This document shows positions 1 through 9,046 of a DNA stretch of 64,000 nucleotides, in pieces. Source of the DNA: an uncultured Saccharospirillaceae bacterium (GTDB taxonomy: Bacteria > Pseudomonadota > Gammaproteobacteria > Pseudomonadales > Natronospirillaceae); contig CAJXZL010000004.1 of NCBI GenBank assembly GCA_913063165.1, positions 23,308 to 87,307 on the forward strand, given 5' to 3'. A model generated the notes under the pieces. That model had not been told where the DNA came from. It saw only the letters and a program-made list of their open reading frames with translations, and searched no databases. The number at the start of each line of letters is the position of its first letter. Within the stretch, counting starts at the first letter, position 1. Made by a program: the position numbers and the translations under genes.

Positions 1-1001
1 CCAGGACGCAGACTGGTTTCAGCGCTCTTAAACAAATCCTGTGCAAGTTCGGTGGTGACTGTGGTGCCTTGGTGAAACGGTGGATTGCACACAATCAAAT
101 CAAACGGGCGATCAGCCGACAACGGCATCGCGTCTGCTTGGAAGGCATGTGACCGTTGGCTTTCACCGAATGCGCGTAACAAATTTTCTTCTGCACAGGC
201 TACAGCCATCGCAGATTCATCTACCATGACGACTTCAGCGTCAGGGTGCTTTTTCAAATAAGCCAGTCCGAGTACGCCGTTACCGCAACCCAAATCACCG
301 ACCAACGCCGCTTTAGGAAGCTGGTGTAGGCTGTCTAAGAATAGTCGAGTGCCCATATCTAGCTGGTTGCCACAAAAAATACCCGGTGTCTGAGCCAACA
401 TAATGTCGGTATTGGGCAGTACATACCCCGGCGTAAAGCGTGGCGGCATGGCTGATTGTTTGGCATTGGTTGCCTGCCATACACGTGCCTTTTTTCGTCC
501 CTTTAGCGGGTTAACGGGGCCAAAATACTGTGCTACTGCGTCAAACTGGCTTTTACGGATGTGCTTGTCCATGCCAGCTAACCACAATTCTGCTCCCTCG
601 GGTGCAATGGCGCTTAGGCTCTGTAACTGCCAGTGCAGTAAGGCCATCGATTTTGGGATTTTTAATACGATAACACCCCGTGGTTCTGCAATGTTGTGTG
701 ACATCGGCAGCCAGTGGGTCATTAGGTTGTCGGCGTCTAAACCGTTTAGCGTCGCGTTTCTGCGACAAGCAATGGCGGCTTGTTCTGAATCCGACCATGA
801 CTGCTGTACGCGATCATTGAGGCTGACGGTGAGCGCACCGAAGGCATCATTGACCACGGTAATGTCACGGTAGTCATCGGTAAGCAACTCGAGCAAAAAA
901 CTGTCGGCAGAATCCCATGCTTGTAGCGGTAAATGGGGTGCATGTGGTTGGCGCTGTAGGGTAAATGCGCCCATCGGCGTGGTCATTGTTTGCTCGGTCA
1001 T
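1..1001 (-). CDS. rlmG: 23S rRNA (guanine-N2) methyltransferase RlmG, C-terminus cut by window edge
   Basis: The minus-strand frame is open from an ATG at 1001 to the window edge, so only the N-terminal ~333 residues are seen. RlmG makes m2G1835 in 23S rRNA using SAM. The N-terminal half has the RlmG-type degenerate domain (LQAWDSADSFLLELL, NDAFGAL, KIPKSMALL). The catalytic half has the SAM-binding DLGCGNGVLGL and the MTS-domain motif NPPFHQG near the edge. The NDAFGAL and KIPK segments fit RlmG better than the related RsmC. It is transcribed away from trmA, with a tandem-repeat block between them. The stop codon lies outside the window. Confidence 0.9.
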   Translation of the reverse strand, partial: MTEQTMTTPMGAFTLQRQPHAPHLPLQAWDSADSFLLELLTDDYRDITVVNDAFGALTVSLNDRVQQSWSDSEQAAIACRRNATLNGLDADNLMTHWLPMSHNIAEPRGVIVLKIPKSMALLHWQLQSLSAIAPEGAELWLAGMDKHIRKSQFDAVAQYFGPVNPLKGRKKARVWQATNAKQSAMPPRFTPGYVLPNTDIMLAQTPGIFCGNQLDMGTRLFLDSLHQLPKAALVGDLGCGNGVLGLAYLKKHPDAEVVMVDESAMAVACAEENLLRAFGESQRSHAFQADAMPLSADRPFDLIVCNPPFHQGTTVTTELAQDLFKSAETSLRP

Positions 1002-1228
1002 GGCGATAAAATCACTGGGTTATATAAAGGACAGCTAGTGTAGTCGCTTATGGACTGCCGCTCAAACGCTTCGATGATTCTTGGGTAAAACGCTTGTGTC
1101 GAACAGTGTCCATTCTTATCCCGTGCGCTTGGGTGTTCTCATTCATTATTTATACCGTTATCTTTGTTATTTTGGTTGGCTCATCGAAGTCAGTGGCGCC
1201 TGGTAAATCGGCTATATAAGGCGTGATA
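1002..1228. other. Intergenic region upstream of rlmG
   Basis: No convincing gene is seen between the rlmG start and the repeat block. The DNA should hold the rlmG promoter on the minus strand, but I see no hexamer pair good enough to call. Confidence 0.4.
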
Positions 1229-1429
1229 GGCAGTTGAAAGGCAGTTGAAAGGCAGTTGAAGGGCAGTTGAAAGGCAGTTGAAGGGCAGTTGAAAGGCAGT
1301 TGAAGGGCAGTTGAAAGGCAGTTAAAGGGCAGCTGAAATGCAGTTGAAAGGCAGTTAATAGACAGGACAGGCAGTTAATAGACAGGACAGGCAGTTAATA
1401 GACAGGACAGGCAGTTAATAGACAGGACA
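1229..1429. repeat. Tandem repeat block: 11 x 11 bp followed by 4 x 20 bp
   Basis: Eleven head-to-tail copies of GGCAGTTGAAR occupy 1229-1349. R alternates between A and G in the middle copies, and the last three copies are slightly degenerate. They run directly into four identical copies of GGCAGTTAATAGACAGGACA (1350-1429). Both units begin GGCAGTT, so the 20-bp unit probably arose from the 11-bp one. There are no spacers, so this is not a CRISPR array. It lies in the 492-bp gap between the trmA stop and the rlmG start. Confidence 0.95.
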
Positions 1430-1458
1430 GGCAAAGACCCAATATAGGGGTTGATAAT

Positions 1459-1482
1459 CGAGCAACCCAGTTAGGTTGCTCG
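1459..1482 (-). terminator. Hairpin downstream of trmA
   Basis: CGAGCAACC and GGTTGCTCG form a perfect 9-bp stem around a 6-nt loop, 12 nt past the trmA stop on the minus strand. No U-run follows, so it is at best a weak intrinsic terminator or an RNA 3'-end stabiliser. Confidence 0.4.
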
Positions 1483-1493
1483 CATGTTGCTGG

Positions 1494-2561
1494 CTACGAT
1501 TTACGAATGAGAAGGGCACCGCACTCAAGGTGGTGGGTATAGGGAAACTGGTCAAAACACGCAAACTGCTGAATGTCGTAGGCGTCACTTAACGCAGCGC
1601 AATTCGCACGTAAGGTTTCCGGATTGCATGAAATGTATATGATGTTTTTAAAGTGCCGCGCCAAATCTAGGGTCGCTGGATCGAGGCCTGCTCTAGGTGG
1701 ATCAACAAACAAGGTATCTAATGCGGACTCTGTGCGGTCTGTCTTCAACCACTGTGCACTGAAATCTTCACTGCTGGCTTTTAAGAATTGGATATTGTCG
1801 CAACCGTTAAGCGCGGCATTTTCGGTTGCGGCTTTGGTGGAAAGCTTTGAAATCTCGGTGGCGGTTACGGCATCAAACTGTCTGCTCAGGGGCAGGGTAA
1901 AGTTACCAATCCCACAATAGAGTTCAAGCAAATCGCCTTCTAGTGAGGCGGCTTGGTCAACTGCCCACTGAAGCATGTGGGTCGCAACCCCTGCATTCGG
2001 TTGGGTAAAGGTGTTTTCATATTGGTGATAGGTATAGACGCCATCGTTCAATGTGAACGTTTCCTCTACCCAGTTCTGGCTCACCACGATTTTTTGTTTG
2101 CGTGACCGCCCAATGATGTGCACCCCAAGGTCTTTCTCTAGCTGTTGTGCTTTCTCTAACCAGTCGTCTTCAAGCGGTCGGTGGTAAATCATGCTGACCA
2201 GGGCTTGCGCTGTGGTCGTGGTGAGAAACTCGACTTGGTAGAGCTTTCTTCGGAGTATGGGGTCTGCCATAAATGCGTCACGCACCTGCGTCATCAAGGT
2301 GTTGATAAGCGCAGAACCCACTGGGAATTCGTCCATGCGGATGCGTTCTTTGGTCTCTGGATTGAACATGATATAGAAGCTATCGTCGGCTTCATGCCAT
2401 ACGCGAAATTCAGCGCGCATGCGGTAGTGGCTTACTTCAGACTCATAGACTGTTGGCGTGGGTAACACCAAACCATCCTCAGCAAATTGGCTGTTTACTA
2501 GGGCTATTTTGTCCTGTAACAGACTATGATATTGATCTGGAAAAACTTGGCCTACCGACAT
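1494..2561 (-). CDS. trmA: tRNA (uracil-5-)-methyltransferase TrmA
   Basis: 355 residues, close to the family length of about 365. TrmA methylates U54 to ribothymidine in the T-loop of tRNAs using SAM. Visible motifs: a SAM-binding loop LELYCGIGNFTLPL (about 212-225), DPPRAG (287-292), the catalytic nucleophile Cys312 in SCNPETL, and a C-terminal YTHHLECGALL with the general-base Glu. There is no N-terminal TRAM domain and no Fe-S cysteine set, which separates it from RlmD and RlmC. It is a single-gene unit, divergent from miaE. Confidence 0.95.
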   Translation of the reverse strand: MSVGQVFPDQYHSLLQDKIALVNSQFAEDGLVLPTPTVYESEVSHYRMRAEFRVWHEADDSFYIMFNPETKERIRMDEFPVGSALINTLMTQVRDAFMADPILRRKLYQVEFLTTTTAQALVSMIYHRPLEDDWLEKAQQLEKDLGVHIIGRSRKQKIVVSQNWVEETFTLNDGVYTYHQYENTFTQPNAGVATHMLQWAVDQAASLEGDLLELYCGIGNFTLPLSRQFDAVTATEISKLSTKAATENAALNGCDNIQFLKASSEDFSAQWLKTDRTESALDTLFVDPPRAGLDPATLDLARHFKNIIYISCNPETLRANCAALSDAYDIQQFACFDQFPYTHHLECGALLIRKS

Positions 2562-2725
2562 GGTCTATTCTCTTTGCTTGAAAAGGGCGACAGTTTACAG
2601 AGGCTTGGATGAACTAAAAAGGCTTTGGGCTGCATCGCACAGAATTTTTGGTGCAATGACATAGAGCCTGCGTGCGTTTCATGTTACTTTCGCCCTTTAT
2701 TGCCTCTTTGAGTAGGACCTTAATT

Positions 2726-3343
2726 GTGATTCCAGAATTAGATGAATTGTTGGCGTTTTTGCGGTGCCGTACACCCGATGCTTGGGTGGCATCAGCATTA
2801 GATCCTGACAACCTTTCGTTGCTATTGGTCGATCATGCCCAGTGTGAAAAGAAAGCGGCATCTTCTGCCATGAACATGATGTATCGCTATGTCGACCGTC
2901 ACGATTTGCTCAAGAAAATGAGTAAGTTGGCCCGCGAAGAATTGGTGCATTTTGATCAAGTGATTAGTCTGATGCGCGCACGGGATATTGAGTACACCCA
3001 CTTAACAGCGTCACGCTATGCAGCAGGGCTAAACCAGCATGTGCGAAATCATGAGCCTGACAAATTGGTTGACCGTTTGATTGTAGGTGCCTTCGTTGAG
3101 GCGCGCAGCTGTGAGCGGTTTGCATGTATTGCGCCGCACCTGGATGCAGAGCTGTCTAAGTTCTACACCTCATTGTTAAAATCTGAGGCACGGCATTTTA
3201 AAGATTATTTGCATCTGGCTAGGGTTTACGCTGATAAACCGATTGAAGACCGCATTGCGCATTTCGCTGAGGTTGAGCAAGACCTTATCGAATCTGAAGA
3301 TACTGAGTTTCGCTTCCACTCTGGGCCCATTGCAGCAGCCTAA
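2726..3343 (+). CDS. miaE: tRNA 2-methylthio-N6-isopentenyl adenosine-37 hydroxylase MiaE
   Basis: A non-haem diiron monooxygenase that hydroxylates ms2i6A37 of tRNA. The four-helix ferritin-like core shows the expected iron ligands: Glu in DHAQCEKKAA, EExxH in AREELVHF, Glu in AFVEARSCERF, and ExxH in SEARHF. I chose the GTG at 2726 (205 residues, IPELDELLAFL) because AGGA lies 8 nt upstream and family members of this type begin there. A longer frame from a GTG at 2672 would add 18 residues that look unrelated. Monocistronic, divergent from trmA. Confidence 0.9.
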   Translation: MIPELDELLAFLRCRTPDAWVASALDPDNLSLLLVDHAQCEKKAASSAMNMMYRYVDRHDLLKKMSKLAREELVHFDQVISLMRARDIEYTHLTASRYAAGLNQHVRNHEPDKLVDRLIVGAFVEARSCERFACIAPHLDAELSKFYTSLLKSEARHFKDYLHLARVYADKPIEDRIAHFAEVEQDLIESEDTEFRFHSGPIAAA

Positions 3344-3391
3344 GTGGGTGACTGCAAAGGGTGATCTGTGACAGGGAGGGGACCTAGCCTA

Positions 3392-4108
3392 TTACAGTGT
3401 AAAGGCTATTGAGGTCATCGCGTCGGGGGTAGTCTTCAAGAACACGCCACCCTGATCGTTCCAGCTGCCCAGTACGATGCGGCGCTTTCCGTCTCTCATA
3501 GGGTGTTCAGCAGGTTGATGGGTGTGTCCGTGAATCAACACATCGGCCTGTGTACGATCCATCAATTGCGTAACCGCATCCATCGTCACATCCAAAGCGC
3601 TGTCTTGTTGGTTTGATTGGTGTGCTTTGCTCATTCGGCGGGCGCGCTCAGCCGTTCTAATGCGCATTAAGCGGGGCAGGCGCTTTAATATCCATTGCAC
3701 TAAGGGTCGTCGTAACCAGTAACGCGCGCGTTGATATTGTTGGTCCTGCGTGCAGAGCTGGTCGCCGTGGCACAACACAGCGGTTTCATCGCCGATCTTT
3801 ACTGTATGAATTTCGGGAATTAGGCGAGCACCTGTTAATCCCAAAAACCGCTCTCCGATTAGGAAATCCCGGTTGCCGTGCTGCAAATAGACCGGTACGC
3901 CGCTGTCAGTAAGTGATCGAAGGCGTCGAATGATGGATAGGGTATGGGGAGACACATAGTCGTCCCCAATCCAGTATTCAAACAGATCACCCAGAAGATA
4001 TAGCGCCTGCATATCCGACTGGTGCGCATCAAGAAAAGCGAAAAAGGCCGTTTGTAGCTCTGGCCTATGGTCATCCAAATGCACGTCAGATGCGAAATAC
4101 AGGGCCAT
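3392..4108 (-). CDS. lpxH: UDP-2,3-diacylglucosamine diphosphatase LpxH
   Basis: 238 residues. A peripheral inner-membrane Mn-dependent pyrophosphatase that makes lipid X, the fourth step of lipid A synthesis. All metallophosphoesterase ligands are visible: D8 and H10 in SDVHLDD, D41 in GDLFEYWIGDD, N79 in HGNRDF, H114 in CHGDQLCT, and H195/H197 in HGHTHQP. It is the last gene of folD-ppiB-lpxH, only 3 nt after ppiB. Confidence 0.96.
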   Translation of the reverse strand: MALYFASDVHLDDHRPELQTAFFAFLDAHQSDMQALYLLGDLFEYWIGDDYVSPHTLSIIRRLRSLTDSGVPVYLQHGNRDFLIGERFLGLTGARLIPEIHTVKIGDETAVLCHGDQLCTQDQQYQRARYWLRRPLVQWILKRLPRLMRIRTAERARRMSKAHQSNQQDSALDVTMDAVTQLMDRTQADVLIHGHTHQPAEHPMRDGKRRIVLGSWNDQGGVFLKTTPDAMTSIAFTL

Positions 4109-4111
4109 TTT

Positions 4112-4606
4112 TTATTCCTGGATAGTCACTGATTCAATTACGATCGGCGTAACAGGCACGTCTTGGTGGCCACCAGAGTTACCAGTCTTAACACCCTTCA
4201 TCTGATTCACAATGTCCATGCCTTCAACAACTCGTGCGAATACCGCATAGCCCCAACCCATTGAATTTTCAGCAGTGAAGTTCAAAAACGCATTGTCAGA
4301 TACGTTAATGAAAAACTGTGTGGTAGCTGAATGAGGGTCGTTGGTGCGCGCCATAGCGAGCGTGCCAGTAAGATTCTTAAGGCCGTTGTTGGCTTCGTTC
4401 TTAATTGACGCGCGGGTAGGCTTCTGGTTCATCTTCTCGTCGAAACCACCGCCCTGTACCATAAAGCCGTTGATGACACGGTGAAAAATAGTGCCGTCAT
4501 AATGACCCGCTTTCACATATTCGATGAAGTTGGCTGAAGTTTCAGGTGCTTTTTCAGTCTCTAGAGCAATCGTGATATCGCCCATGCTGGTTTTCATGAT
4601 GATCAT
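4112..4606 (-). CDS. ppiB: Peptidyl-prolyl cis-trans isomerase, cyclophilin type (PpiB)
   Basis: 164 residues, a single cytoplasmic cyclophilin domain. Signature parts: [13 protein letters not shown] with the catalytic Arg, then [20 protein letters not shown] and [11 protein letters not shown]. No signal peptide. The start ATG overlaps the folD stop as TAATG, and GAGGA lies 6 nt upstream, so translation is likely coupled to folD. In pseudomonads glnS and cysS sit between folD and ppiB; here both are absent from that slot and cysS is about 12 kb away. Confidence 0.96.
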   Translation of the reverse strand: MIIMKTSMGDITIALETEKAPETSANFIEYVKAGHYDGTIFHRVINGFMVQGGGFDEKMNQKPTRASIKNEANNGLKNLTGTLAMARTNDPHSATTQFFINVSDNAFLNFTAENSMGWGYAVFARVVEGMDIVNQMKGVKTGNSGGHQDVPVTPIVIESVTIQE

Positions 4607-5484
4607 TATTTTTCCTCGTCAATGTCTATTTTTAAATGTAATTGCTTGGCTGCAATCAAGGTGTTTTGCATCAAGGTCGCCACGGTCATGGGTCCAACGC
4701 CGCCTGGTACTGGCGTGATCCAGGCAGCCTTTTCACTGGCTGCGTCAGTTTCGACATCACCCACGACCTCACCTGAAGCGAGTCGATTAATGCCCACATC
4801 GATAACGATGGCATCTTTACGAATCCATTCACCTGGAATGAATTGTGGTTTGCCCACAGCAACGACCAGAATTTCGGCGCGACGCACATGGGCTTCTAAA
4901 TCTAATGTGAATTTATGTGCAACGGTGATGGTGCAACCCGCAAGCAATAATTCAAGTGCCATGGGGCGTCCGACATGATTGCTGGCTCCGACGACTAAGG
5001 CTTCTTTACCGTGAAACTCGGTTCCAGTAGAAGACAATAGCGTCATGATGCCTTTTGGAGTGCAGCTTTCTAGTAGTGGTAAGCGCTGTGCCAAACGACC
5101 CAAGTTAAATGGGTGGAACCCATCAACGTCTTTGTCCGGTAATATGTGTTCTAGAATGCGCGTGGCATCTAAATGGTCTGGCAATGGTAGCTGCACTAAG
5201 ATGCCGTCAATTGAAGCGTCGGCATTAAGTTGTGCTATTAAGTCCATTAATTCAGATTGTGTGGTTTCTTGGGGCAAGTCATAGGAAATTGACTTAAAAC
5301 CCACTTCTTCACAGGCTTTGCGCTTACTGGCGACATAGAGTCGAGAAGCGGCATCTACGCCGACCAAGATAACAGCAAGCCCAGGCACGCGAAAACCACG
5401 TGCCCGCATGTCTTGAACATCGGTTGCAACGGCGCTGCGAACCTGTGTAGCAATGGCTTTGCCATCAATAAGTTTGGCTGTCAT
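4606..5484 (-). CDS. folD: Bifunctional methylenetetrahydrofolate dehydrogenase/cyclohydrolase FolD
   Basis: 292 residues. Interconverts 5,10-methylene-, methenyl- and 10-formyl-THF with NADP. Motifs: [14 protein letters not shown] with the catalytic Lys, [24 protein letters not shown], the nucleotide-binding [13 protein letters not shown], and [15 protein letters not shown]. First gene of a folD-ppiB-lpxH operon on the minus strand, upstream of the tRNA cluster on the opposite strand. Confidence 0.97.
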   Translation of the reverse strand: MTAKLIDGKAIATQVRSAVATDVQDMRARGFRVPGLAVILVGVDAASRLYVASKRKACEEVGFKSISYDLPQETTQSELMDLIAQLNADASIDGILVQLPLPDHLDATRILEHILPDKDVDGFHPFNLGRLAQRLPLLESCTPKGIMTLLSSTGTEFHGKEALVVGASNHVGRPMALELLLAGCTITVAHKFTLDLEAHVRRAEILVVAVGKPQFIPGEWIRKDAIVIDVGINRLASGEVVGDVETDAASEKAAWITPVPGGVGPMTVATLMQNTLIAAKQLHLKIDIDEEK

Positions 5485-5937
5485 TAAAGGTGTCCCAAAT
5501 CGAATATAAATACTGGTGGTGATTCTCGCACGAAAGGCCCAATGCCGCCAATGGCGTGCCAGTGGTTTCTTATTAAAAGAAGGCTTGTTCTTGTGCGATT
5601 TTGAGAACAGTTACAGATAATCGCCTGTCTATCCAAAAAGGCTAGGGCGGTTGGCGTGCTATCTGATGGAGCGCAGCGACTGTGTGGATGGATTGACCGG
5701 TTGACACACAGGCTATCGTGGTTTGGGCATTGTCTGGCCATTTCTACAACGGCTGGGCAGACCCATCAAGGTGATAGGCTCAAGAATTGCCGCTGCTTTG
5801 CTTGAGCAAGCTGTTGATTTGTTTCGATTTTTGACGTGGTTGCTGCAAAAATGGAGGCAGAGCAGACCAATTTTTAACCAAAATGCCACAGCAATTGCTA
5901 GTGTGTTGTTTTTTAAAGAAATAAACAAAAAAAGTCA
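5485..5937. other. Intergenic region between folD and the tRNA operon
   Basis: About 450 bp without a convincing gene. Short open frames on both strands here have no recognisable domain and no good ribosome-binding sites, and they overlap each other. The region should hold the folD promoter on the minus strand. Confidence 0.5.
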
Positions 5938-5966
5938 TTGACGGATGCCAATCCTGACCTTATTAT
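5938..5966 (+). promoter_or_regulatory. Sigma-70 promoter of the tRNA operon
   Basis: TTGACG at 5938-5943 and TATTAT at 5961-5966 are separated by exactly 17 nt. A GC-rich GCGCTCC follows the -10, as in stringently controlled stable-RNA promoters. The first tRNA starts about 43 nt downstream. Confidence 0.85.
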
Positions 5967-6008
5967 GCGCTCCACTTTCGAGGGGAGTTGAACTTCTTAA
6001 GAAAGCGT

Positions 6009-6085
<77 letters not shown>

Positions 6086-6142
6086 TTCGTTCTTTAAATC
6101 CTAGTGTTTGTATTGGTCTGCCGCTGGTAGCGACTGTTATTT

Positions 6143-6219
6143 GCGCCCGTAGCTCAATTGGATAGAGCAACAGCCTTCTAAGCCGTAGGTTGCAGGTTCG
6201 AGCCCTGCCGGGCGTACCA
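6143..6219 (+). tRNA. tRNA-Arg (anticodon TCT)
   Basis: 77 nt with encoded CCA. Acceptor arms GCGCCCG and CGGGCGT pair with one G-T. The anticodon loop CTTCTAA places TCT at 6177-6179. The anticodon stem ACAGC/GCCGT has an A-C mismatch at its third pair, where E. coli tRNA-Arg(UCU) has a normal pair. Otherwise it folds well. Confidence 0.95.
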
Positions 6220-6241
6220 ATTGTTACAATACATAGGTTAT

Positions 6242-6318
6242 GGTGGGCGTAGCTCAGTTGGTAGAGTCCCGGATTGTGATTCCGGTTGTCGTGGGTTCGA
6301 GCCCCATCGTCCACCCCA
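6242..6318 (+). tRNA. tRNA-His (anticodon GTG)
   Basis: 77 nt counting the encoded G-1 typical of tRNA-His. Acceptor GTGGGCG pairs with CGTCCAC (one G-T), followed by discriminator C and CCA. The loop TTGTGAT gives GTG at 6276-6278. Confidence 0.97.
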
Positions 6319-6380
6319 TTTTTTATTGCCGTCCTGGCATGAAAATGGAAAGAATGTTTGAATAGTTGTAAGTGTAAAAT

Positions 6381-6465
6381 GCGGATGTGGTGAAATTGGT
6401 ATACACGCTGGTTTTAGGTACCAGTTGCGAAGGCAGTGAGAGTTCGAGTCTCTCCATCCGCACCA
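6381..6465 (+). tRNA. tRNA-Leu (anticodon TAG)
   Basis: 85 nt with the long variable arm of class II tRNAs and encoded CCA. Acceptor GCGGATG pairs with CATCCGC. The anticodon stem CTGGT/ACCAG encloses TTTAGGT, with TAG at 6415-6417. Last tRNA of the operon. Confidence 0.97.
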
Positions 6466-6852
6466 TTTCTTGTCTTTCGAGACAAATCAAAAACTCAAAA
6501 TTTCTTGCTAAAACTGTCATTATTGACGGTCTTTTTGCGTCTGTACTCCCTACAATTCTTATCCCACAGTTTCAGCTTTTTTTTAGCTTGCGGTTGCTGT
6601 AAACTCTGCGTCCTTGAAAAATCGCGCAGATCAAGATCTGCCTTGCATAAAGACAATTTCGTGGGTGGCTGCACTCAAACCCAAATAGATGATGGATGAA
6701 ATTGAGAAGGGGTCTATAGACAGTGCTTGTCTATCGGCAATCTCGGCCACATCACACACGAGTTTTGAAAGAAACTTGATTGACAACTGCTACGCAATTA
6801 GCGCTCTGCGACTAATGCGCAATGCATAACAGAATTATTGGTGAGGAAATAC
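6466..6852 (+). other. Intergenic region between the tRNA operon and tig
   Basis: No gene is supported here. Just after tRNA-Leu, TTGTCT and AGACAA form a 6-bp stem closed by a TTCG tetraloop (6470-6485) without a U-run; it may mark the end of the tRNA precursor. A perfect inverted repeat GCAGATC-AA-GATCTGC lies at 6626-6641. A lone TTGACA at 6780-6785 has no well-placed -10, so I do not call a tig promoter. Confidence 0.45.
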
Positions 6853-8154
6853 ATGCAAATCTCTGTTGAAGCGACAACTGCACTAGAACGTCGCATGACG
6901 ATCGGCCTACCAGCTGAAAAGATCGACGCTGAAGTTGAAAAGCGTTTGTTGGATTCTGCACGTCGCGTGCGTATCGATGGCTTCCGTCCTGGTAAAGTAC
7001 CAGCGTCTGTAGTGCGTCAGCGTTATGGTGCTGGCATCCGTCATGAAGTCGTAAGCGATGTTATGCGTAGCAGCTTTGTAGAAGCGGTAACCAAAGAAAA
7101 ATTGAAATTGGCTGGCGTTCCTGAAGTTGTGCCAACTAAAGACACAGCTGGCGAGCCTTTTGAGTTCACAGCGACTTTCGAAGTGTACCCAGAATTGAAA
7201 TTGGCTACCTTTGATAAGTATAAGTTTGTACGTCAGTCTACTGAAGTGACTGATGCAGACGTTGATAAGATGCTAGAAACCTTGCAGGAACAGCGTGCTA
7301 CTTACAGCCCTGTTAAGCGCAAGTCTAAGAAAGCTGATCAGGTTACTTGCAACTTCGTTGGTAAGATCGATGGCGAAGAATTTGAAGGTGGCAAGGCTGA
7401 AGATGCCAAAATCATTCTTGGTTCTGGCCAAATGATTCCTGGCTTCGAGACAGGCATCAAGGGCATGAAGACGGGTGACGAGCAAACGATCACCGTGACC
7501 TTCCCTAAAGATTACCAGGCTGAAGAATTGGCAGGTAAGGAAGCGCAGTTTGACGTCACTGTTACTGAAGTCGGTGCGCCGCAATTCCCAGCGCTAGACG
7601 AAGAGTTTTTCAAGTCTTTCCACAGCGGTGCAACCGATGTTGAAGGCTTCAAAGTTGACGTAAAGGCTAACATGACGCGTGAATCACGTCAGGCATTGGC
7701 TGGTGTCTTGAAGACTGCAGTTGTTGATAGCTTGATCGCATCAAACGAATTTGACGTTCCTAAGGCATTGGTTGACGACGAGATCGATCGTCTACGCCAG
7801 CAAGCGGTCCAGCAATACGGTGGTGGCAAGATGGATCCTTCATCTTTACCTGCTGAGTTGTTCCAAGAGCAGGCCGTACGTCGCGTTAAGGTTGGCTTGA
7901 TCATGTCTGATATCATCAGTACACATGAACTCAAAGCCGATGACGCTGCTGTTACGGCGTACTTAGAAGACATGGCTGCTGTTTATCAAGAGCCTGCATC
8001 AGTGATTGAATACTACCGTAACAACCCAGAGCAGATGTCTCAGGTTCAAGCGGTCGTCATCGAAGAGGCTGTTATCCAGAAAGTATTGTCAGCGTCTAAG
8101 GTTACTGAGAAAGCAGTTAAGTATGACGACGCTATTAAATTAGCCCGTGGCTAA
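6853..8154 (+). CDS. tig: Trigger factor, ribosome-associated chaperone and prolyl isomerase
   Basis: 433 residues, the same size as E. coli Tig (432). Domains in order: the N-terminal ribosome-binding domain with its signature GFRPGKVP, an FKBP-type PPIase domain (about 145-245, with FEGGKAED and IPGFETGIKGM), and the C-terminal helical chaperone arms. It binds ribosomal protein L23 at the exit tunnel. The ATG at 6853 is preceded by a strong GAGGAAA; an in-frame GTG at 6838 overlaps that site and is unlikely. First gene of the tig-clpP-clpX-lon-hupB-ppiD block. Confidence 0.97.
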   Translation: MQISVEATTALERRMTIGLPAEKIDAEVEKRLLDSARRVRIDGFRPGKVPASVVRQRYGAGIRHEVVSDVMRSSFVEAVTKEKLKLAGVPEVVPTKDTAGEPFEFTATFEVYPELKLATFDKYKFVRQSTEVTDADVDKMLETLQEQRATYSPVKRKSKKADQVTCNFVGKIDGEEFEGGKAEDAKIILGSGQMIPGFETGIKGMKTGDEQTITVTFPKDYQAEELAGKEAQFDVTVTEVGAPQFPALDEEFFKSFHSGATDVEGFKVDVKANMTRESRQALAGVLKTAVVDSLIASNEFDVPKALVDDEIDRLRQQAVQQYGGGKMDPSSLPAELFQEQAVRRVKVGLIMSDIISTHELKADDAAVTAYLEDMAAVYQEPASVIEYYRNNPEQMSQVQAVVIEEAVIQKVLSASKVTEKAVKYDDAIKLARG

Positions 8155-8221
8155 GATCGGTAATCTGCTGTAAAAAAGCAGTCAACGTGGTTTTCATTGA
8201 AGACGCATGTTGGTTTAATAG

Positions 8222-8256
8222 GACAGTCAGTGTCATTCAGGTGCTGGCTGTCTTTG
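8222..8256 (+). terminator. Hairpin between tig and clpP
   Basis: GACAGTCAG (8222-8230) pairs with CTGGCTGTC (8244-8252) allowing G-T pairs, and a short TTT follows. It could attenuate tig transcription before clpP, but it is a weak intrinsic terminator. Confidence 0.35.
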
Positions 8257-8283
8257 CGTTTATAGGGTCTGAAGGAGAGCAGT

Positions 8284-8916
8284 ATGAACCGTGGTAATCA
8301 AGGTCCTGTCGACGGCATGGGCCGCTTGATGGAAGCAACCATTATTCCCCAGGTAGTTGAAACAACGGCACGTGGCGAGTCACGTTGGGATATTTACTCC
8401 CGACTATTAAAAGAGCGTGTGGTATTTTTGGTTGGACCAGTTGAAGAATATATGGCCAACGTATTGGTTGCGCAGTTATTGTTCTTGGAATCTGAGAATC
8501 CTGATAAAGACATTCACCTGTATATTAACTCTCCAGGTGGCTCGGTCACCGCAGGTATGTCTATCTATGACACCATGCAGTTTATCAAGCCCGATGTGAG
8601 CACCATGTGTATTGGCCAAGCGGCTAGCATGGGTGCATTGCTGTTAACCGGTGGTGCAAAGGGTAAGCGTTTTTGTTTGCCAAACTCTCGGATGATGATC
8701 CATCAGCCACTTGGCGGCTATCAGGGACAGGCAACTGACATTGAGATTCATGCACGTGAAATTCTGTCGATGAAGCACAAGTTGAACGAGATTATGGCGT
8801 ACCATACCGGTCAAACGATTGAGAAAATCGAAAAAGACACGGATCGCGATAATTTTATGGATGCGGAAACGGCGATGAACTATGGTTTGATTGATCAGGT
8901 TATTTCGCGTCGATAA
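8284..8916 (+). CDS. clpP: ATP-dependent Clp protease proteolytic subunit ClpP
   Basis: 210 residues. Serine protease that forms a tetradecameric chamber with ClpX or ClpA. The triad is Ser115 ([11 protein letters not shown]), His140 (MMIHQPLGG) and Asp189 (DRDN), offset by 4 from E. coli numbering. The N-terminal propeptide ends near the conserved IIPQVVE. AAGGAGAG precedes the ATG. Its partners clpX and clpA are both in this window. Confidence 0.98.
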   Translation: MNRGNQGPVDGMGRLMEATIIPQVVETTARGESRWDIYSRLLKERVVFLVGPVEEYMANVLVAQLLFLESENPDKDIHLYINSPGGSVTAGMSIYDTMQFIKPDVSTMCIGQAASMGALLLTGGAKGKRFCLPNSRMMIHQPLGGYQGQATDIEIHAREILSMKHKLNEIMAYHTGQTIEKIEKDTDRDNFMDAETAMNYGLIDQVISRR

Positions 8917-9046
8917 GCCCAACGGCTGCAAGCGACACACAATTCAGATTGATGAGATAGGCCAAAAGTACATTGAATATCCCGTATTGAGCGCTACGCT
9001 TGATGGGATAGGTCTATCAGAAAGACACATAGGTTGGAGCGGTTGA

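Noticed and set aside
1229..1429. CRISPR array
   Set aside because: The units are 11 or 20 bp, directly adjacent, without unique spacers or nearby cas genes.
5500..5941. Small proteins on both strands between folD and the tRNA cluster
   Set aside because: The frames overlap one another, lack ribosome-binding sites and have no recognisable domain.
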